Shown in pieces: positions 17,319 through 26,112 of a stretch of DNA of 64,000 bases. Source of the stretch: Mycolicibacterium aubagnense (GTDB lineage: Bacteria; Actinomycetota; Actinomycetes; Mycobacteriales; Mycobacteriaceae). The stretch covers positions 4,836,001 to 4,900,000 of the forward strand of contig NZ_AP022577.1 in assembly GCF_010730955.1 (NCBI RefSeq). The letters run 5' to 3'. The notes beneath the pieces are model-generated. The model worked only from the letters and a program-made list of their open reading frames with translations, ran no database searches and was not told the DNA's origin. The position numbers and the translations under genes were made by a program. Numbering within the stretch: the stretch's first letter is position 1; each line of letters begins with the position of its first letter.

Positions 17319-17714
17319 GTGACGCATGGCAGCACGCGCCCCCATGTCATCGGCTGGGTCGTCGGACTGCTGTTCTTGATCGTGGGCATCATCGGCATGC
17401 ATTCGCTGATCGTCACGCCGGCGCACGCGCCGTCGCATCACCCGCAGTCGGCTGTTCATCAACCCGCCAGCGCTCCGGCTGGGCAAACATCCATGTCAGA
17501 TGCCTGCAACTGCAACGGGCACAATGGCTTTCACGCCTGCGTTTTCGTCATGACCGAACTGCTGACCATCCTGGGTCTGGCTTTGCTGTACTGGCTGGGC
17601 GTCACGCCTCAGGAGACCGTGCAGGCCCAGATTCGCCAAGCATTGCGGCGCAGGCAACGAGCCCCGCCGTGGACGGTGCTGACCCTCGAGGAACTGTCTC
17701 TACTCCGAATCTGA
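17319..17714 (+). CDS. Small His/Cys-containing membrane protein (DUF6153-like)
   Basis: 131 aa from GTG 17319, which has a CCGGAGG site; the frame is open to 17220 but that extension would contain the operator. One transmembrane helix near the N-terminus (about 8-28, GWVVGLLFLIVGIIGMH), then a His/Pro/Ser-rich loop (HAPSHHPQS), a CNCNGHNGFHAC cluster offering metal ligands, a second helix (about 75-92), and a basic tail ending PPWTVLTLEELSLLRI. The ligand cluster and the upstream operator suggest copper handling at the membrane. It lies 48 bases before the DUF305 gene and is probably co-transcribed. Confidence 0.7.
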   Translation: MTHGSTRPHVIGWVVGLLFLIVGIIGMHSLIVTPAHAPSHHPQSAVHQPASAPAGQTSMSDACNCNGHNGFHACVFVMTELLTILGLALLYWLGVTPQETVQAQIRQALRRRQRAPPWTVLTLEELSLLRI

Positions 17715-17762
17715 TGGGCCGCGCTCCGCGTCCACCCCATCCAATTCCCAAGGAGTCCAACC

Positions 17763-18425
17763 ATGTTCAAAATCACATCTATCGCCACCGTTGCTGTAGC
17801 CGGAACCGCTGCTGCCATCGCGCTGGCCGCCTGTAGCCCGCCGAGTCAGCACGACTCGACCCTGCCCCCGACCAGCTCGTCCATGCCGATGTCGGGCCAC
17901 AACATGCCGGGGATGTCGGGCGGCAACATGCCTGGGATGTCGGGCACCAACATGCCCGGGATGTCAGGCGCCAACTTCAACGACGCCGACGTGACATTCC
18001 TGCAGATGATGTATCCGCACCACGCGCAGGCCGTCGAGATGGCCAAGCTGGTCCCGACCCGCTCGCAGAACCAGCAGGTGAAGGATCTCGCCGCGGCCAT
18101 CGAGAAGGCCCAGGCTCCGGAGATGCAGCAGATGACGACGCTGCTGGCCGGCTTCGGCAAGCCCGCGCCGTCGGCCACCATGAGCCACTCGATGCCGGGT
18201 CTGATGACCCCGCAGCAGATGACCGACCTGACGGGCCTGTCCGGCGCGGCGTTCGACAAGATGTGGCTGCAGATGATGGTCGAGCATCATCAGGGTGCCA
18301 TCACCATGGCGGGCGATGAGCTGAAGAACGGCACCAACGCCGACGCCAAGAAGATGGCCGAATCGATCGTCACCACGCAGCAGGCCGAGATCAGCACGAT
18401 GAACGGCATGCTCGCCACGATGTAA
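17763..18425 (+). CDS. DUF305 lipoprotein with Met/His-rich metal motifs
   Basis: 220 aa. A signal peptide ends in a lipobox (LAAC, Cys at 24), so it should be anchored outside the inner membrane. Residues about 40-70 hold several MPGMSG/MSGHNM repeats, a methionine-rich stretch typical of copper ligands. The rest is a ferritin-like DUF305 fold with paired motifs MMYPHHAQAVEMA and MMVEHHQGAITMA, each with a His-His pair. A copper-binding or buffering role in the periplasm is likely, supported by the upstream operator and partner gene. Good ribosome site (AAGGAG) 8 bases upstream. Confidence 0.85.
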   Translation: MFKITSIATVAVAGTAAAIALAACSPPSQHDSTLPPTSSSMPMSGHNMPGMSGGNMPGMSGTNMPGMSGANFNDADVTFLQMMYPHHAQAVEMAKLVPTRSQNQQVKDLAAAIEKAQAPEMQQMTTLLAGFGKPAPSATMSHSMPGLMTPQQMTDLTGLSGAAFDKMWLQMMVEHHQGAITMAGDELKNGTNADAKKMAESIVTTQQAEISTMNGMLATM

Positions 18426-18501
18426 GCCGACGACCGCCGATGCGGGCGGTCAGAACTGTTACTTCAGCACCGGTGTCCGTAGGCGACCCTCGCTGGGAAG
18501 C

Positions 18502-18535
18502 GTCAACTTTCCCTGACTCGTCAGGGAAAGTTGAC
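18502..18535. terminator. Long perfect hairpin between convergent genes
   Basis: A 16-bp perfect stem (18502-18517 with 18520-18535) with a 2-base spacer. It follows the DUF305 gene by 76 bases and precedes the end of the leftward flippase-like gene. The next bases, AGCTCCAGATCG then CATGTGTCA, match those at the 8984 hairpin. Confidence 0.7.
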
Positions 18536-18639
18536 AGCTCCAGATCGCATGTGTCACAAGACAGAACGACACGCCGACGACGACACGCCGCGCTACGCGG
18601 CTGACACTGTGTTCAAGCTTCGATGTCCGGAGCCGCTAC

Positions 18640-21009
18640 TCAGATCATGTCGTTCTTGGTCAACCAGCGCATGACGGGCCAGCCGATGAACACCGGCAGC
18701 CAGCACGTCAGCACCCGATAGAGCAGTACCGACGGCACCGCGATCGCGGCCGGCAGCCCGAACGCGGCCAGACCACCGATCAGCGCGGCCTCCACAGCGC
18801 CGACACCACCGGGCGTCGGGGCGGCCGAGGCGAGTGTGCCACCGATCATCGTCACGACGCACACCGTCACGAACGACGTCGACCCGCCGAAGGCCTCGAT
18901 ACTCGCCCACAGCGCCAACGCCGCGCCCAGAGTTGTTGCACTGCAGCCCAACACGATCAACCCGAGGCGCCGGGGTTCGCGGCCGAGCTCGATGAGGTCG
19001 GCCCACACCTCCGTCAGTCGCGGCCGGACCGATGTCCCCAGCCAGTGCCGCCACCGCGGCACCAGCATGAACGTGCCCACCACCCCGAGCGCCGCGCCGC
19101 CGATCAGATAGAGGATCGTCGACGACGGGACGAAGTGCGACAAGTCGGCCGACGCACCCGCGGCCGCACTGAAGAAGATCAGCAGTGCCACGTGCGTGAG
19201 CACCTGCACCGACTGCTGCAGCGCCACCGCGGTCGTCGCGCGTAGCGCGCCGAGCCCCGCCTTCTGCAGGAACCGGGTGCTCAGGGCCAGGCCGCCGACG
19301 CCGGCGGGCGTCGTCGTCGCGGCGAAGGTGTTGGCCACCTGCATGATGGTCAACTTCCCGAAGTTCACCGACTCCGAGGCGCTGGCCCACAGCGCCGCCG
19401 CCGCGCCGACATACGTCAGCGCCGAGACCGCAAGCCCGAGCAGCGCCCACCACCAGTTGGCGGACCGCAGCTCGGAGAAGAACGTCGGCACCGTGCTGAT
19501 GAATGGATAGGCGACGTACACCAGCGCGATGAGCAGGACCAGCTGGATCACCTGGTTGCGGGTGAAGCGGGTGATGGTCTCGGTCTGGATGCGGTCGGCG
19601 CCGGTCTGGTGCTTCACCTCGTCGCGGGCCGCGGTGATCACGGCACGCGAATCGGGCAGCGACTCACGCAGCCGCAACGGCATCGCCGACTTGGTCAGCC
19701 GACGGGACGCGGTCAGCACGGCGTCCGCGCCGAACTGCTCGATGGCCGCCGCCACCGCCGGCTCGGCGTCGTACAAGTCCGTTGTCGTCACCAGCAGCTG
19801 AGCCACGTCGGATTGCAGCTGCACATCGGACGCGCCGTACTCCGAGCTACCCAACCCGCCGAGCAACACCGTGGTGCCGTCGACGGTGATCTGGGACGTG
19901 CGGAGGTCACCGTGGGAAATCTGGTGTTCGTGGAGTGACCCGAGTGCATGCCAGACGGCCTCGACCGGGGTTTCGTTGGTCAGCGGAACGCCACTCGCCG
20001 GGGTGTGCCCGTACAGGGTCCAGCCGCGATCGAGGGCCGACAGCGCGACGGTCCGGGTGTTCGCCAGCCCGAGGTCGCCGACCGCGATGGTCATGAGGGC
20101 GCGGTGTTCGACGGCGCGGCGCATCGAGGTCTGCAGCGGAGCGGTTTCGTCGTTGCGCAGCGTGATCTTGCGCCAGAGCTGACTCATGGCGCCGCCCACC
20201 CGCTGGTTCGGTCCGTACAACTCGACGACGGCTCGCGTGCCCGCGTTCGAATCGGCGCTGAGCACCAGCGGTCCGGTGCCGGCCGGCCGGATGACCGTCA
20301 GCGCCGACACCTCGAACTTGCGCCGGGCGAGTGCCTGCACCGCGCCGGCCAGCGGAACCTCCAGCGCCGGCGTGCCGCTGACCAGGACCACGAGCGCGCC
20401 GACGAACCAGCCGACGGCCAGACCGAGCAGCGACCGGGCCGGCACGATGGCGCTGACCACCAGGTGGATCGGCACGAACGCCAGCAGCAGCGTCCACCAC
20501 CAGCGGCGCAGCCGGGCCGGCTGCCAGGGCCCCGACACCGTCAGCACCGCGGCCAGCAGCGCGATCCAGCGCGGGTCGTCGAGGAACTGGGAGAAGACGG
20601 TGTTGAGCCGGTCGGACAGGTCGAAATGCCAGTTCGGCGCCGCGATGCCGGTGGAGTTGATGGACAGCGACAGCACCGCGATCAGCCCGGCAGCGGCATA
20701 CGGCCCCAGCAGTTTCCATTGCCGCGTGACCAGCAGGCTCAGCAGGATCACGAACGGCAGCGCGAGGATCGCGATGGCATAGGCGAGGTAGACCAGGTTC
20801 GACTGCGTCGGCGTGAGCACCCCGACGATCCGCGACACCGACCGCTCCAACCGGACCCAGTCGTTACGCGTGATCAGCGAGCTGGTGACGACGGTGACCA
20901 GGAAGGCCGTCGCGGCCACGAGCCGCAGGATGTCGTTGGTCCTGCGGGTGATCGGTTGCAGCAGGCTGCCCGAGACCGCGACCTCGCGTCCGTCAACCCG
21001 CATCAGCAC
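18640..21009 (-). CDS. Large flippase-like membrane protein with degenerate kinase-like centre
   Basis: 789 aa from GTG 21009 (or ATG 21003). The N-terminal part (about 1-220) has about six transmembrane helices. The central soluble region (about 230-460) resembles a degenerate protein or aminoglycoside kinase: SHGDLRTSQITVDGTTVLLGGLG sits where HGDLHxxN and DFG would be, but the metal-binding Asn and Asp are replaced (Q and G). The C-terminal part (about 480-780) is a lysylphosphatidylglycerol-synthase/TIGR00374-type membrane domain with FAATTTPAGVGGLALSTRFLQ and ASAAPTPGGVGAVEAALIG. This domain is found in polyisoprenoid and glycolipid transport proteins. A role in lipid or glycan translocation is inferred. 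Confidence 0.8.
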   Translation of the reverse strand: MLMRVDGREVAVSGSLLQPITRRTNDILRLVAATAFLVTVVTSSLITRNDWVRLERSVSRIVGVLTPTQSNLVYLAYAIAILALPFVILLSLLVTRQWKLLGPYAAAGLIAVLSLSINSTGIAAPNWHFDLSDRLNTVFSQFLDDPRWIALLAAVLTVSGPWQPARLRRWWWTLLLAFVPIHLVVSAIVPARSLLGLAVGWFVGALVVLVSGTPALEVPLAGAVQALARRKFEVSALTVIRPAGTGPLVLSADSNAGTRAVVELYGPNQRVGGAMSQLWRKITLRNDETAPLQTSMRRAVEHRALMTIAVGDLGLANTRTVALSALDRGWTLYGHTPASGVPLTNETPVEAVWHALGSLHEHQISHGDLRTSQITVDGTTVLLGGLGSSEYGASDVQLQSDVAQLLVTTTDLYDAEPAVAAAIEQFGADAVLTASRRLTKSAMPLRLRESLPDSRAVITAARDEVKHQTGADRIQTETITRFTRNQVIQLVLLIALVYVAYPFISTVPTFFSELRSANWWWALLGLAVSALTYVGAAAALWASASESVNFGKLTIMQVANTFAATTTPAGVGGLALSTRFLQKAGLGALRATTAVALQQSVQVLTHVALLIFFSAAAGASADLSHFVPSSTILYLIGGAALGVVGTFMLVPRWRHWLGTSVRPRLTEVWADLIELGREPRRLGLIVLGCSATTLGAALALWASIEAFGGSTSFVTVCVVTMIGGTLASAAPTPGGVGAVEAALIGGLAAFGLPAAIAVPSVLLYRVLTCWLPVFIGWPVMRWLTKNDMI

Positions 21010-21115
21010 AGAATCCCAAGTACCGGGTCAGTTGGGGAAATTGGCGCGCCGACACACCGCGAACCCGCCGAAACCGCATTCCGGCAGGCGCCCACTCGAA
21101 TTTTCACTGCTGGAA

Positions 21116-21141
21116 TGTCCCCCGCAAGCGGGAGGTGCCCC
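21116..21141. repeat. Short mycobacterial dispersed hairpin motif
   Basis: TGTCCCCCGCAAGCGGGAG followed by GTGCCCCCA. The core CCCGC-AA-GCGGG is a 5-bp inverted repeat (21121-21132). This small GC-rich motif is familiar from intergenic DNA of several mycobacteria and lies between the PBP stop and the upstream membrane protein start. Confidence 0.4.
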
Positions 21142-21153
21142 CAGTTTCGGCGG

Positions 21154-22932
21154 TCAGGAGGCGGCGGCACGCAGAAAGTCCCCGCTGACGGCCACCGCGG
21201 GTGCCGACGAATCGCCGCCGACCACCAGTGTCGCGAACGCGAGGTCCCCGACGATCCCGGCGAACCAGCCGTGCGAGTGCGTGTTGTCGCCGAACTCGGC
21301 GGTCCCGGTCTTGCCGCCGAGTCCGTCGATGTCCTTGAGCGCGGTCGCGGTGCCGTCGGTGACGGTCAGCCGCATCATGGCCCGCAGGGCGTCCGCGGTC
21401 GGCTTGTCGACAGGGGCCGACGGCGAGCTGGCCGTGGTCTGTTGACCGGGCAACAGCGTGGGGGTGATGGTCGACCCATGCGCCAGGCTGGCCTCGGCGA
21501 CCGCCAAGCCGAACGGACTGACAGTGACGGTGCCCTGGCCGATGCCGTTCTCGACGCGCTGCGCCGGGGTGTCGGCGTTGGGCACCTTGCCCGTGACCGT
21601 GGTGATGCCGGGGGTGACGAAGTCGACGCCGATGCCGAGGTTCTTGGCGGTGTTGGGCAGGGCGTCGGCCGGGAGCTTGTCGGCGAGCGCCGCCATGGTG
21701 GTGTTGCAGGAATGCGCGAATGCCTGCGCCAGCGGCACGGTGCCGAGGTCGAACTTGTCCTCGTTGGGGATGGTGCGGTTCTCGATGGTCACGGTGCCCG
21801 GGCAGGGCTCGGGGGAATCGGCGGTCGCGAGCCCCTTCTCCAGGGCCGCGGCGGTGGTGACGGTCTTGAACGTGGACCCCGGTGGGTACAGGCCGGTGAA
21901 GGCGATGGGTCCCTGCGCGTTGGCGGCGTCGTTCTGCGCCGCCGCGAGGATGGCGCCGGTGCTCGGTGCGATCGCGACGAGCACAGTCGGCCGGGGATCG
22001 GTGGCCACGGCGTGCTGAGCGAGGAGCTGCAGGCGCGGGTCGAGGGTGGTGCGAACGGGCTTGGTGTCCCCGGGCTCGTTCTTCACGAGCTCGTCGGTGG
22101 GCTGCCCCTGTTCGTCGACCAGGTCCACGGACCACCCCGCGGTCGCGTCGATGGCCTTCTGCCATACCTCGGGCAGTCCGCTGATGGCCGGTGAGTGCAG
22201 GTTCGGGTCGGCGGTCAGCAGCGCGCCTTGCTTGGTGACGGTGACGCCGGGAATCTGGGTGAGCTCGTCGGCGACCTGTGCCAGGTCAGCCTCGCGGAGC
22301 TTGACCACGGTGACGCGGTCGTCCTGATTTCCGTTGAACTCGCCTGCGATCGACTCGGCGGTGATGGTGTCGTCGAAGCGGGCAACCACCGGAGCCAGCG
22401 CGGCGGCGGAGTCGAGGTGGTCGCGACTCAAGGTGACGACGCCGACCGTCTGCCAGTTGAGCAGCGGCTGCCCGTTGCGGTCGACGACGGGCGTCAGCAG
22501 TGCCTTGTCTTCGCTGAACTGGAACGTGCCGCCTTGCCGCAGCTTCGGGTGCAAAAGCGCCGGGGCCCAGCGGATTTTCCAGTCCTCGCCGACTTTGGTG
22601 GCGATTGCTGTTGTGTCATAACGGAATTCGCGGCCAGGCCCGAGAGACCAGGTGTAGGCCAGTTTGGCGGTCGACTTGTTGTCGCCGTCTCCGGGCGTGG
22701 CCTTGACGTCGAGCGTGGCGTTTTTGCCCATACCGTCGAACATGGACTTGATGGCCGGTTCGGACGCGGTGGTGTCGGTGGTGTCTTTGGCGGCGGCGCC
22801 GGAGTCCTTGCGGTGCAACGCATCAGCAAACGCGTTGAAGGCGTCCTCGGGCTCCGGGCCGTTGAACATCGAGCATCCGGTGGTGCCGAGGAGCAGCGTG
22901 CAGGTCAGCAGCAGCGCAGTACGTTTCGTCAT
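21154..22932 (-). CDS. Penicillin-binding lipoprotein (Rv2864c type)
   Basis: 592 aa from ATG 22932 with a GAAGG site. A signal peptide ends in the lipobox LGTTGC (Cys 20), so it is a lipoprotein outside the membrane. An NTF2-like/MecA-N domain (about 25-150) and a PBP dimerisation region come before the transpeptidase: SxxK at GSTFK (Ser 353), SxN as SCN, and KTG as GKTGTAEFGD near the end. These are the three catalytic motifs of DD-transpeptidases, which cross-link peptidoglycan. The architecture and length match the M. tuberculosis penicillin-binding lipoprotein Rv2864c (603 aa). All key residues are present, so it should be active and beta-lactam sensitive. Confidence 0.9.
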   Translation of the reverse strand: MTKRTALLLTCTLLLGTTGCSMFNGPEPEDAFNAFADALHRKDSGAAAKDTTDTTASEPAIKSMFDGMGKNATLDVKATPGDGDNKSTAKLAYTWSLGPGREFRYDTTAIATKVGEDWKIRWAPALLHPKLRQGGTFQFSEDKALLTPVVDRNGQPLLNWQTVGVVTLSRDHLDSAAALAPVVARFDDTITAESIAGEFNGNQDDRVTVVKLREADLAQVADELTQIPGVTVTKQGALLTADPNLHSPAISGLPEVWQKAIDATAGWSVDLVDEQGQPTDELVKNEPGDTKPVRTTLDPRLQLLAQHAVATDPRPTVLVAIAPSTGAILAAAQNDAANAQGPIAFTGLYPPGSTFKTVTTAAALEKGLATADSPEPCPGTVTIENRTIPNEDKFDLGTVPLAQAFAHSCNTTMAALADKLPADALPNTAKNLGIGVDFVTPGITTVTGKVPNADTPAQRVENGIGQGTVTVSPFGLAVAEASLAHGSTITPTLLPGQQTTASSPSAPVDKPTADALRAMMRLTVTDGTATALKDIDGLGGKTGTAEFGDNTHSHGWFAGIVGDLAFATLVVGGDSSAPAVAVSGDFLRAAAS

Positions 22933-23066
22933 GACCCTTCGAGCCAACCATGAGTGGCTATGAATTCCGGCGTTGAAACGCTGGGGTGGGCACGTATCCA
23001 GTAGCGTCCCCTGTCAGTGGACAATTCCACTACGCGGCGGAGCGTATTTGATGAATGGGGTCTGGC

Positions 23067-23804
23067 ATGAGTGGTGTGGTGGTCACCGGTGGCGCATCCG
23101 GCATCGGTCTGGCGTCGGCCAAGGCGCTGATCGCCGATGGTCGTGCGGTGTCGCTGTTCGACATTTCGCCTCAGGTGGTGACGGTGGCGGAATCGCTCGG
23201 GGCGCACGGCGTCGTCGTCGACGTGACTGACACCGACTCCATGGCCGTCGCCGTCGAGCAGGCCGCCGCGGCCATGGACGGCATCGACGGTTTGGTGCAT
23301 GCCGCGGGCCGCGTGCTGCCAGAACCGGTCGGGATGTTCACCGTCGAATCCTGGGATGCTGTGGTCGACGTGAATCTGCGCGCGCAGGCGCTGCTGTCCC
23401 AACTGCTGCTGCCGCATTTCGAGAAGGCGTTGGCTGCGGGCGCCGCGCCGGCGATCGTGGGGATTTCGAGCATCGAAGGGCTGGTGGGTAATCCGTTCAT
23501 CCCGGCGTACTGCGCGTCGAAGGCCGGGCTGCTGGGGCTGACCCGGTCGATGGCGGGGCAATTGGGCCCGTTGGGAATTCGCGTCAATGCCGTGTGCCCC
23601 GGCTTCATCGAAACCCCGATGCTCGCTGATGCGCTGGCGGTCGAGGAGGTGAAGACCGCGTTCGTGGCGGCCGCGCCGTTGGGGAGGCTGGGGCAGCCCG
23701 AGGAGATCGGGGCGACGGTCGCGTTCCTCATGTCGCCCAAGGCGTCGTTCATCACAGGTACGCAGATTGTGGTCGACGGGGGAGTGACGTCCCGGCACGC
23801 ATAG
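23067..23804 (+). CDS. SDR-family NAD(P)-dependent oxidoreductase
   Basis: 245 aa from ATG 23067, with GGGG upstream; an earlier in-frame ATG adds four residues only. Classical short-chain dehydrogenase: cofactor motif [12 protein letters not shown] (about 6-17), an Asp-containing LFDIS after strand 2 pointing to NAD(H), the HAAG motif in place of NNAG, catalytic Ser in ISSIE, YCASK (Tyr-x-x-x-Lys), and a C-terminal [10 protein letters not shown] cytosolic alcohol/ketone oxidoreductase; substrate unknown. It stands alone, divergent from the PBP gene. Confidence 0.9.
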   Translation: MSGVVVTGGASGIGLASAKALIADGRAVSLFDISPQVVTVAESLGAHGVVVDVTDTDSMAVAVEQAAAAMDGIDGLVHAAGRVLPEPVGMFTVESWDAVVDVNLRAQALLSQLLLPHFEKALAAGAAPAIVGISSIEGLVGNPFIPAYCASKAGLLGLTRSMAGQLGPLGIRVNAVCPGFIETPMLADALAVEEVKTAFVAAAPLGRLGQPEEIGATVAFLMSPKASFITGTQIVVDGGVTSRHA

Positions 23805-23991
23805 ATGTGTCTTGTGGCGGCGGGCGCGTTTGTCGTGATGCAGCGATTGAATTGACCCAACTGCGTAATTCACCTGAATCCCGAGTGCCGGACCGTAAGA
23901 ACCCGCGTAGTTGACTACTCGGGTTCTTCGTCAATTGGCGACCTAACGTGCGTTTGACCAAATATCTCAATGTCAAACGAAGTAGGTCACC

Positions 23992-24807
23992 ATGGGCGAA
24001 TTTGCGACAGCCGGCAACGTCCTGGATGAACGCTTGGCTGCGGCGACCGGCCTGCTGTCGCACCCCGACGGTGCGGCGCAAGACAAGCTGACAGTGACGC
24101 TCCCGGCGTCTGTGAGCCGAAGGGGAGTGCTCGATGGCGCGTTCGCGATCTTGGAGGCGCTGGCCACCGCCGAAGGCGGACTGGGATTGACCGCGCTGGC
24201 GGGTGCATGCGGGTTGGCGAAGACATCGTCCTTTCGGCTCGCCGAACAACTTGTGGCCCTCGGAGCACTTCAGCGAGTGAACAACCGCTATTACATCGGT
24301 GCACGCATCGGGCGGATCGGGGAGAGTTGGCAACCCAATCCGGTATTACGCCAGGCCGGGCAGGGGCCGGTGCGCACGTTGGCTGCTCAATCACGCGCGA
24401 TCGCCTCGTTGCGGATTTTGCATGAGGACCGTCTGCGGCCGATCTGTACCGCCGCGCCGCACGGCCGTGGCTATATGCCCACCCCCGCGAGCCGAGAAGC
24501 GACCGGCCGTACTGCGTCTGGTCGCGTGCTGTATGCCACCAAGGGGCAGAACGACGTTGGGCTGCCTGACTGTTGGACGCGACTGGAATGGCGGCGGCTT
24601 CGCGAGTCTATTCGTGACCACCACGCTGTAGTGGTTGACCAGCAGGACGCTTTCGCTGGAATCTGCTGCGTCTCGGCGCCGGTGTGGTGGCCCAACGGTA
24701 CGTGTGCGGGAGCGGTCACTGTCCTGATGCAAGCGGCCAAGCCCGCGCCGAATCTGCGTGACCTGGTGGTGCGTGCCGCGCGCAGTATCGGTGCTGGATT
24801 GCGATAG
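23992..24807 (+). CDS. IclR-family transcriptional regulator
   Basis: 271 aa. After an unusual N-terminal extension of about 40 residues comes an IclR-type winged helix: RRGVLDGAFAILEALATAEGGLGLTALAGACGLAKTSSFRLAEQLVALGALQR in about residues 43-96, followed by a wing (NNRYYIGARI) and an effector-binding domain (about 110-270) with AASREATGRTASGRVLYA and CAGAVTVL. These regulators bind small acids or aromatics. The target is unknown; no catabolic operon is adjacent. The gene is convergent with the lysozyme gene and ends in a hairpin. Confidence 0.8.
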   Translation: MGEFATAGNVLDERLAAATGLLSHPDGAAQDKLTVTLPASVSRRGVLDGAFAILEALATAEGGLGLTALAGACGLAKTSSFRLAEQLVALGALQRVNNRYYIGARIGRIGESWQPNPVLRQAGQGPVRTLAAQSRAIASLRILHEDRLRPICTAAPHGRGYMPTPASREATGRTASGRVLYATKGQNDVGLPDCWTRLEWRRLRESIRDHHAVVVDQQDAFAGICCVSAPVWWPNGTCAGAVTVLMQAAKPAPNLRDLVVRAARSIGAGLR

Positions 24808-24838
24808 CAGTCGTCTTCTGTACGACGATCGTCCCCCC

Positions 24839-24864
24839 CGATGGCCGCCATCAGGCGGCCATCG
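24839..24864. terminator. Bidirectional hairpin terminator
   Basis: CGATGGCCGCC-ATCA-GGCGGCCATCG is a perfect 11-bp stem with a 4-base loop, between the convergent IclR and GH24 genes, following a run of seven C residues. Confidence 0.75.
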
Positions 24865-24889
24865 GCGAAACCGATTCGACCACAACATT

Positions 24890-26014
24890 TTATGCAGTCG
24901 ACGCCGCCACAGCGGTGGCATCTGGCGCGACTTCCACATCGTCGGAACCGTCAGGCGAGCTTGTTACAGCGCCACCTGAGTCGACTCCGGTGCTCGAGTC
25001 GCTGCTATCGCTGGTTGGTGTGGTTGTGCTGTCGCCGTTGGTGGTTGCGTCAGAGCTGTTCGAGGGGTCGGTGGTGCTCGAGTCGCTGCTATCGCTGGTT
25101 GGTGTGGTTGTGCTGTCGCCGTTGGTGGTTGCGTCAGAGCTGTTCGAGGGGTCGGCGGTGCTCGAGTCGCTGCTGTCGCTGGTTGGTGTGGTTGTGCTGT
25201 CGCCGTTGGTGGTTGCGTCAGAGCTACTCGAGGGGTCGGTGGTACCCGGATCGGTAGTTCCGGTTGACGAGGTGGAGCTGTCACTTGTGCCAGGATCCGT
25301 TGTCGAGTTCGAGCCCGACGCTCCGTCGCTCCCAGACCCGCTGTTGTCACTGTTGCCGGGCGTGCCTGAATCTGACGCCGCGGTCGGCACGCTGTTGGGC
25401 CAGTGCAGCACCGACACATCGAGCTTCTGGGCGGCAACTGCTTGAGCGTTGTTGAACAGAAGGACATCTGCGGTGTTGCGCGGTATGACGCCGGGGTTAC
25501 CGGCGGTGTTGATCTGGCAGTTTTGCGCCGCCGACGCCCAGTCCTGCGCCAGGCACGCCGCCTTGAACTTCGGCCAGGTCGCGGGGAACCCGGCGCCCAG
25601 ACCCCAGGCCATGCTGAGCACCCCGAGCTGGGCGTCTGCAGGCCAGTTCTCGAAGTCCGGGAACGTCCGCTTGAGGATGGCCTGGTTGGCGTTGAGCACG
25701 TTGGCAACCAGTTGGGCGATCGCGTCGTCGGTGAGGTGCAGCGTGGTGAAGGGCGGTGCGGCCGCCTTGTATCCCTTTTGGGCAAGGCTGGCGGTCGTAT
25801 GGACCTTGTTCCACTCGGCCTGGATCTCACTCTGCGAAGCAGCTGAGTTGTCGGAGTTGTGAACAAACGGGAGGGCCGACGCCGCCGCTACAGAGTCAAT
25901 GAGATTGCCGATGCCGACGGTAACCTTCCCGAGGATGTCGAGGTACATGTAGGGCACAGACCCTTCAAAGCGCTTGCTGAACGGAACAAAGGCCTGTTGA
26001 ACGCTCGGTTGCAT
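24890..26014 (-). CDS. GH24 (T4-type) lysozyme with Ser/Thr/Asp repeat tail
   Basis: 374 aa with a very strong AAGGAGG site. Residues 1-205 form a lysozyme-like domain: Glu17 in KRFEGSVPYMYLD, Asp26 and Thr32 have the same spacing (9 and 6) as the catalytic triad of T4 lysozyme (E11, D20, T26), followed by GIGNLI. It should cut the MurNAc-GlcNAc bond of peptidoglycan. Residues about 210-374 are almost only S, T, D, G, N and P and include three 28-residue repeats. There is no signal peptide, transmembrane helix or phage neighbour. It is the last gene of the five-gene leftward cluster, so it may be released by lysis or an unusual secretion route. Confidence 0.8.
   Translation of the reverse strand: MQPSVQQAFVPFSKRFEGSVPYMYLDILGKVTVGIGNLIDSVAAASALPFVHNSDNSAASQSEIQAEWNKVHTTASLAQKGYKAAAPPFTTLHLTDDAIAQLVANVLNANQAILKRTFPDFENWPADAQLGVLSMAWGLGAGFPATWPKFKAACLAQDWASAAQNCQINTAGNPGVIPRNTADVLLFNNAQAVAAQKLDVSVLHWPNSVPTAASDSGTPGNSDNSGSGSDGASGSNSTTDPGTSDSSTSSTGTTDPGTTDPSSSSDATTNGDSTTTPTSDSSDSSTADPSNSSDATTNGDSTTTPTSDSSDSSTTDPSNSSDATTNGDSTTTPTSDSSDSSTGVDSGGAVTSSPDGSDDVEVAPDATAVAASTA
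24996..25247. repeat. Three tandem 84-bp repeats in lysozyme tail
   Basis: Starts at 24996, 25080 and 25164, nearly identical. Each encodes 28 residues (DPSNSSDATTNGDSTTTPTS then DSSDSST plus one variable residue) on the minus strand. Near identity at the DNA level suggests recent expansion by slippage. Confidence 0.9.
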
Positions 26015-26112
26015 TTCTTCCTCCTTATGGTTAGGCGTTGAGAATCAACGGATTTCGATATTCACTTGGCGCCCACGAATGGCGTGTGTCTCGGTAATGC
26101 CGCCGTGAGGCT

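Noticed and set aside
19948..22194. A 748-codon + strand frame
   Set aside because: It is antisense to two well-supported genes (flippase-like protein and PBP) and has shadow composition.
24996..25247. Regular repeats that could suggest a CRISPR array
   Set aside because: Units are contiguous coding repeats of 84 bases with no unique spacers and no cas genes.
24841..25257. A + strand frame of Cys/Trp/Arg repeats
   Set aside because: It is the reverse reading of the 84-bp repeats in the lysozyme tail.
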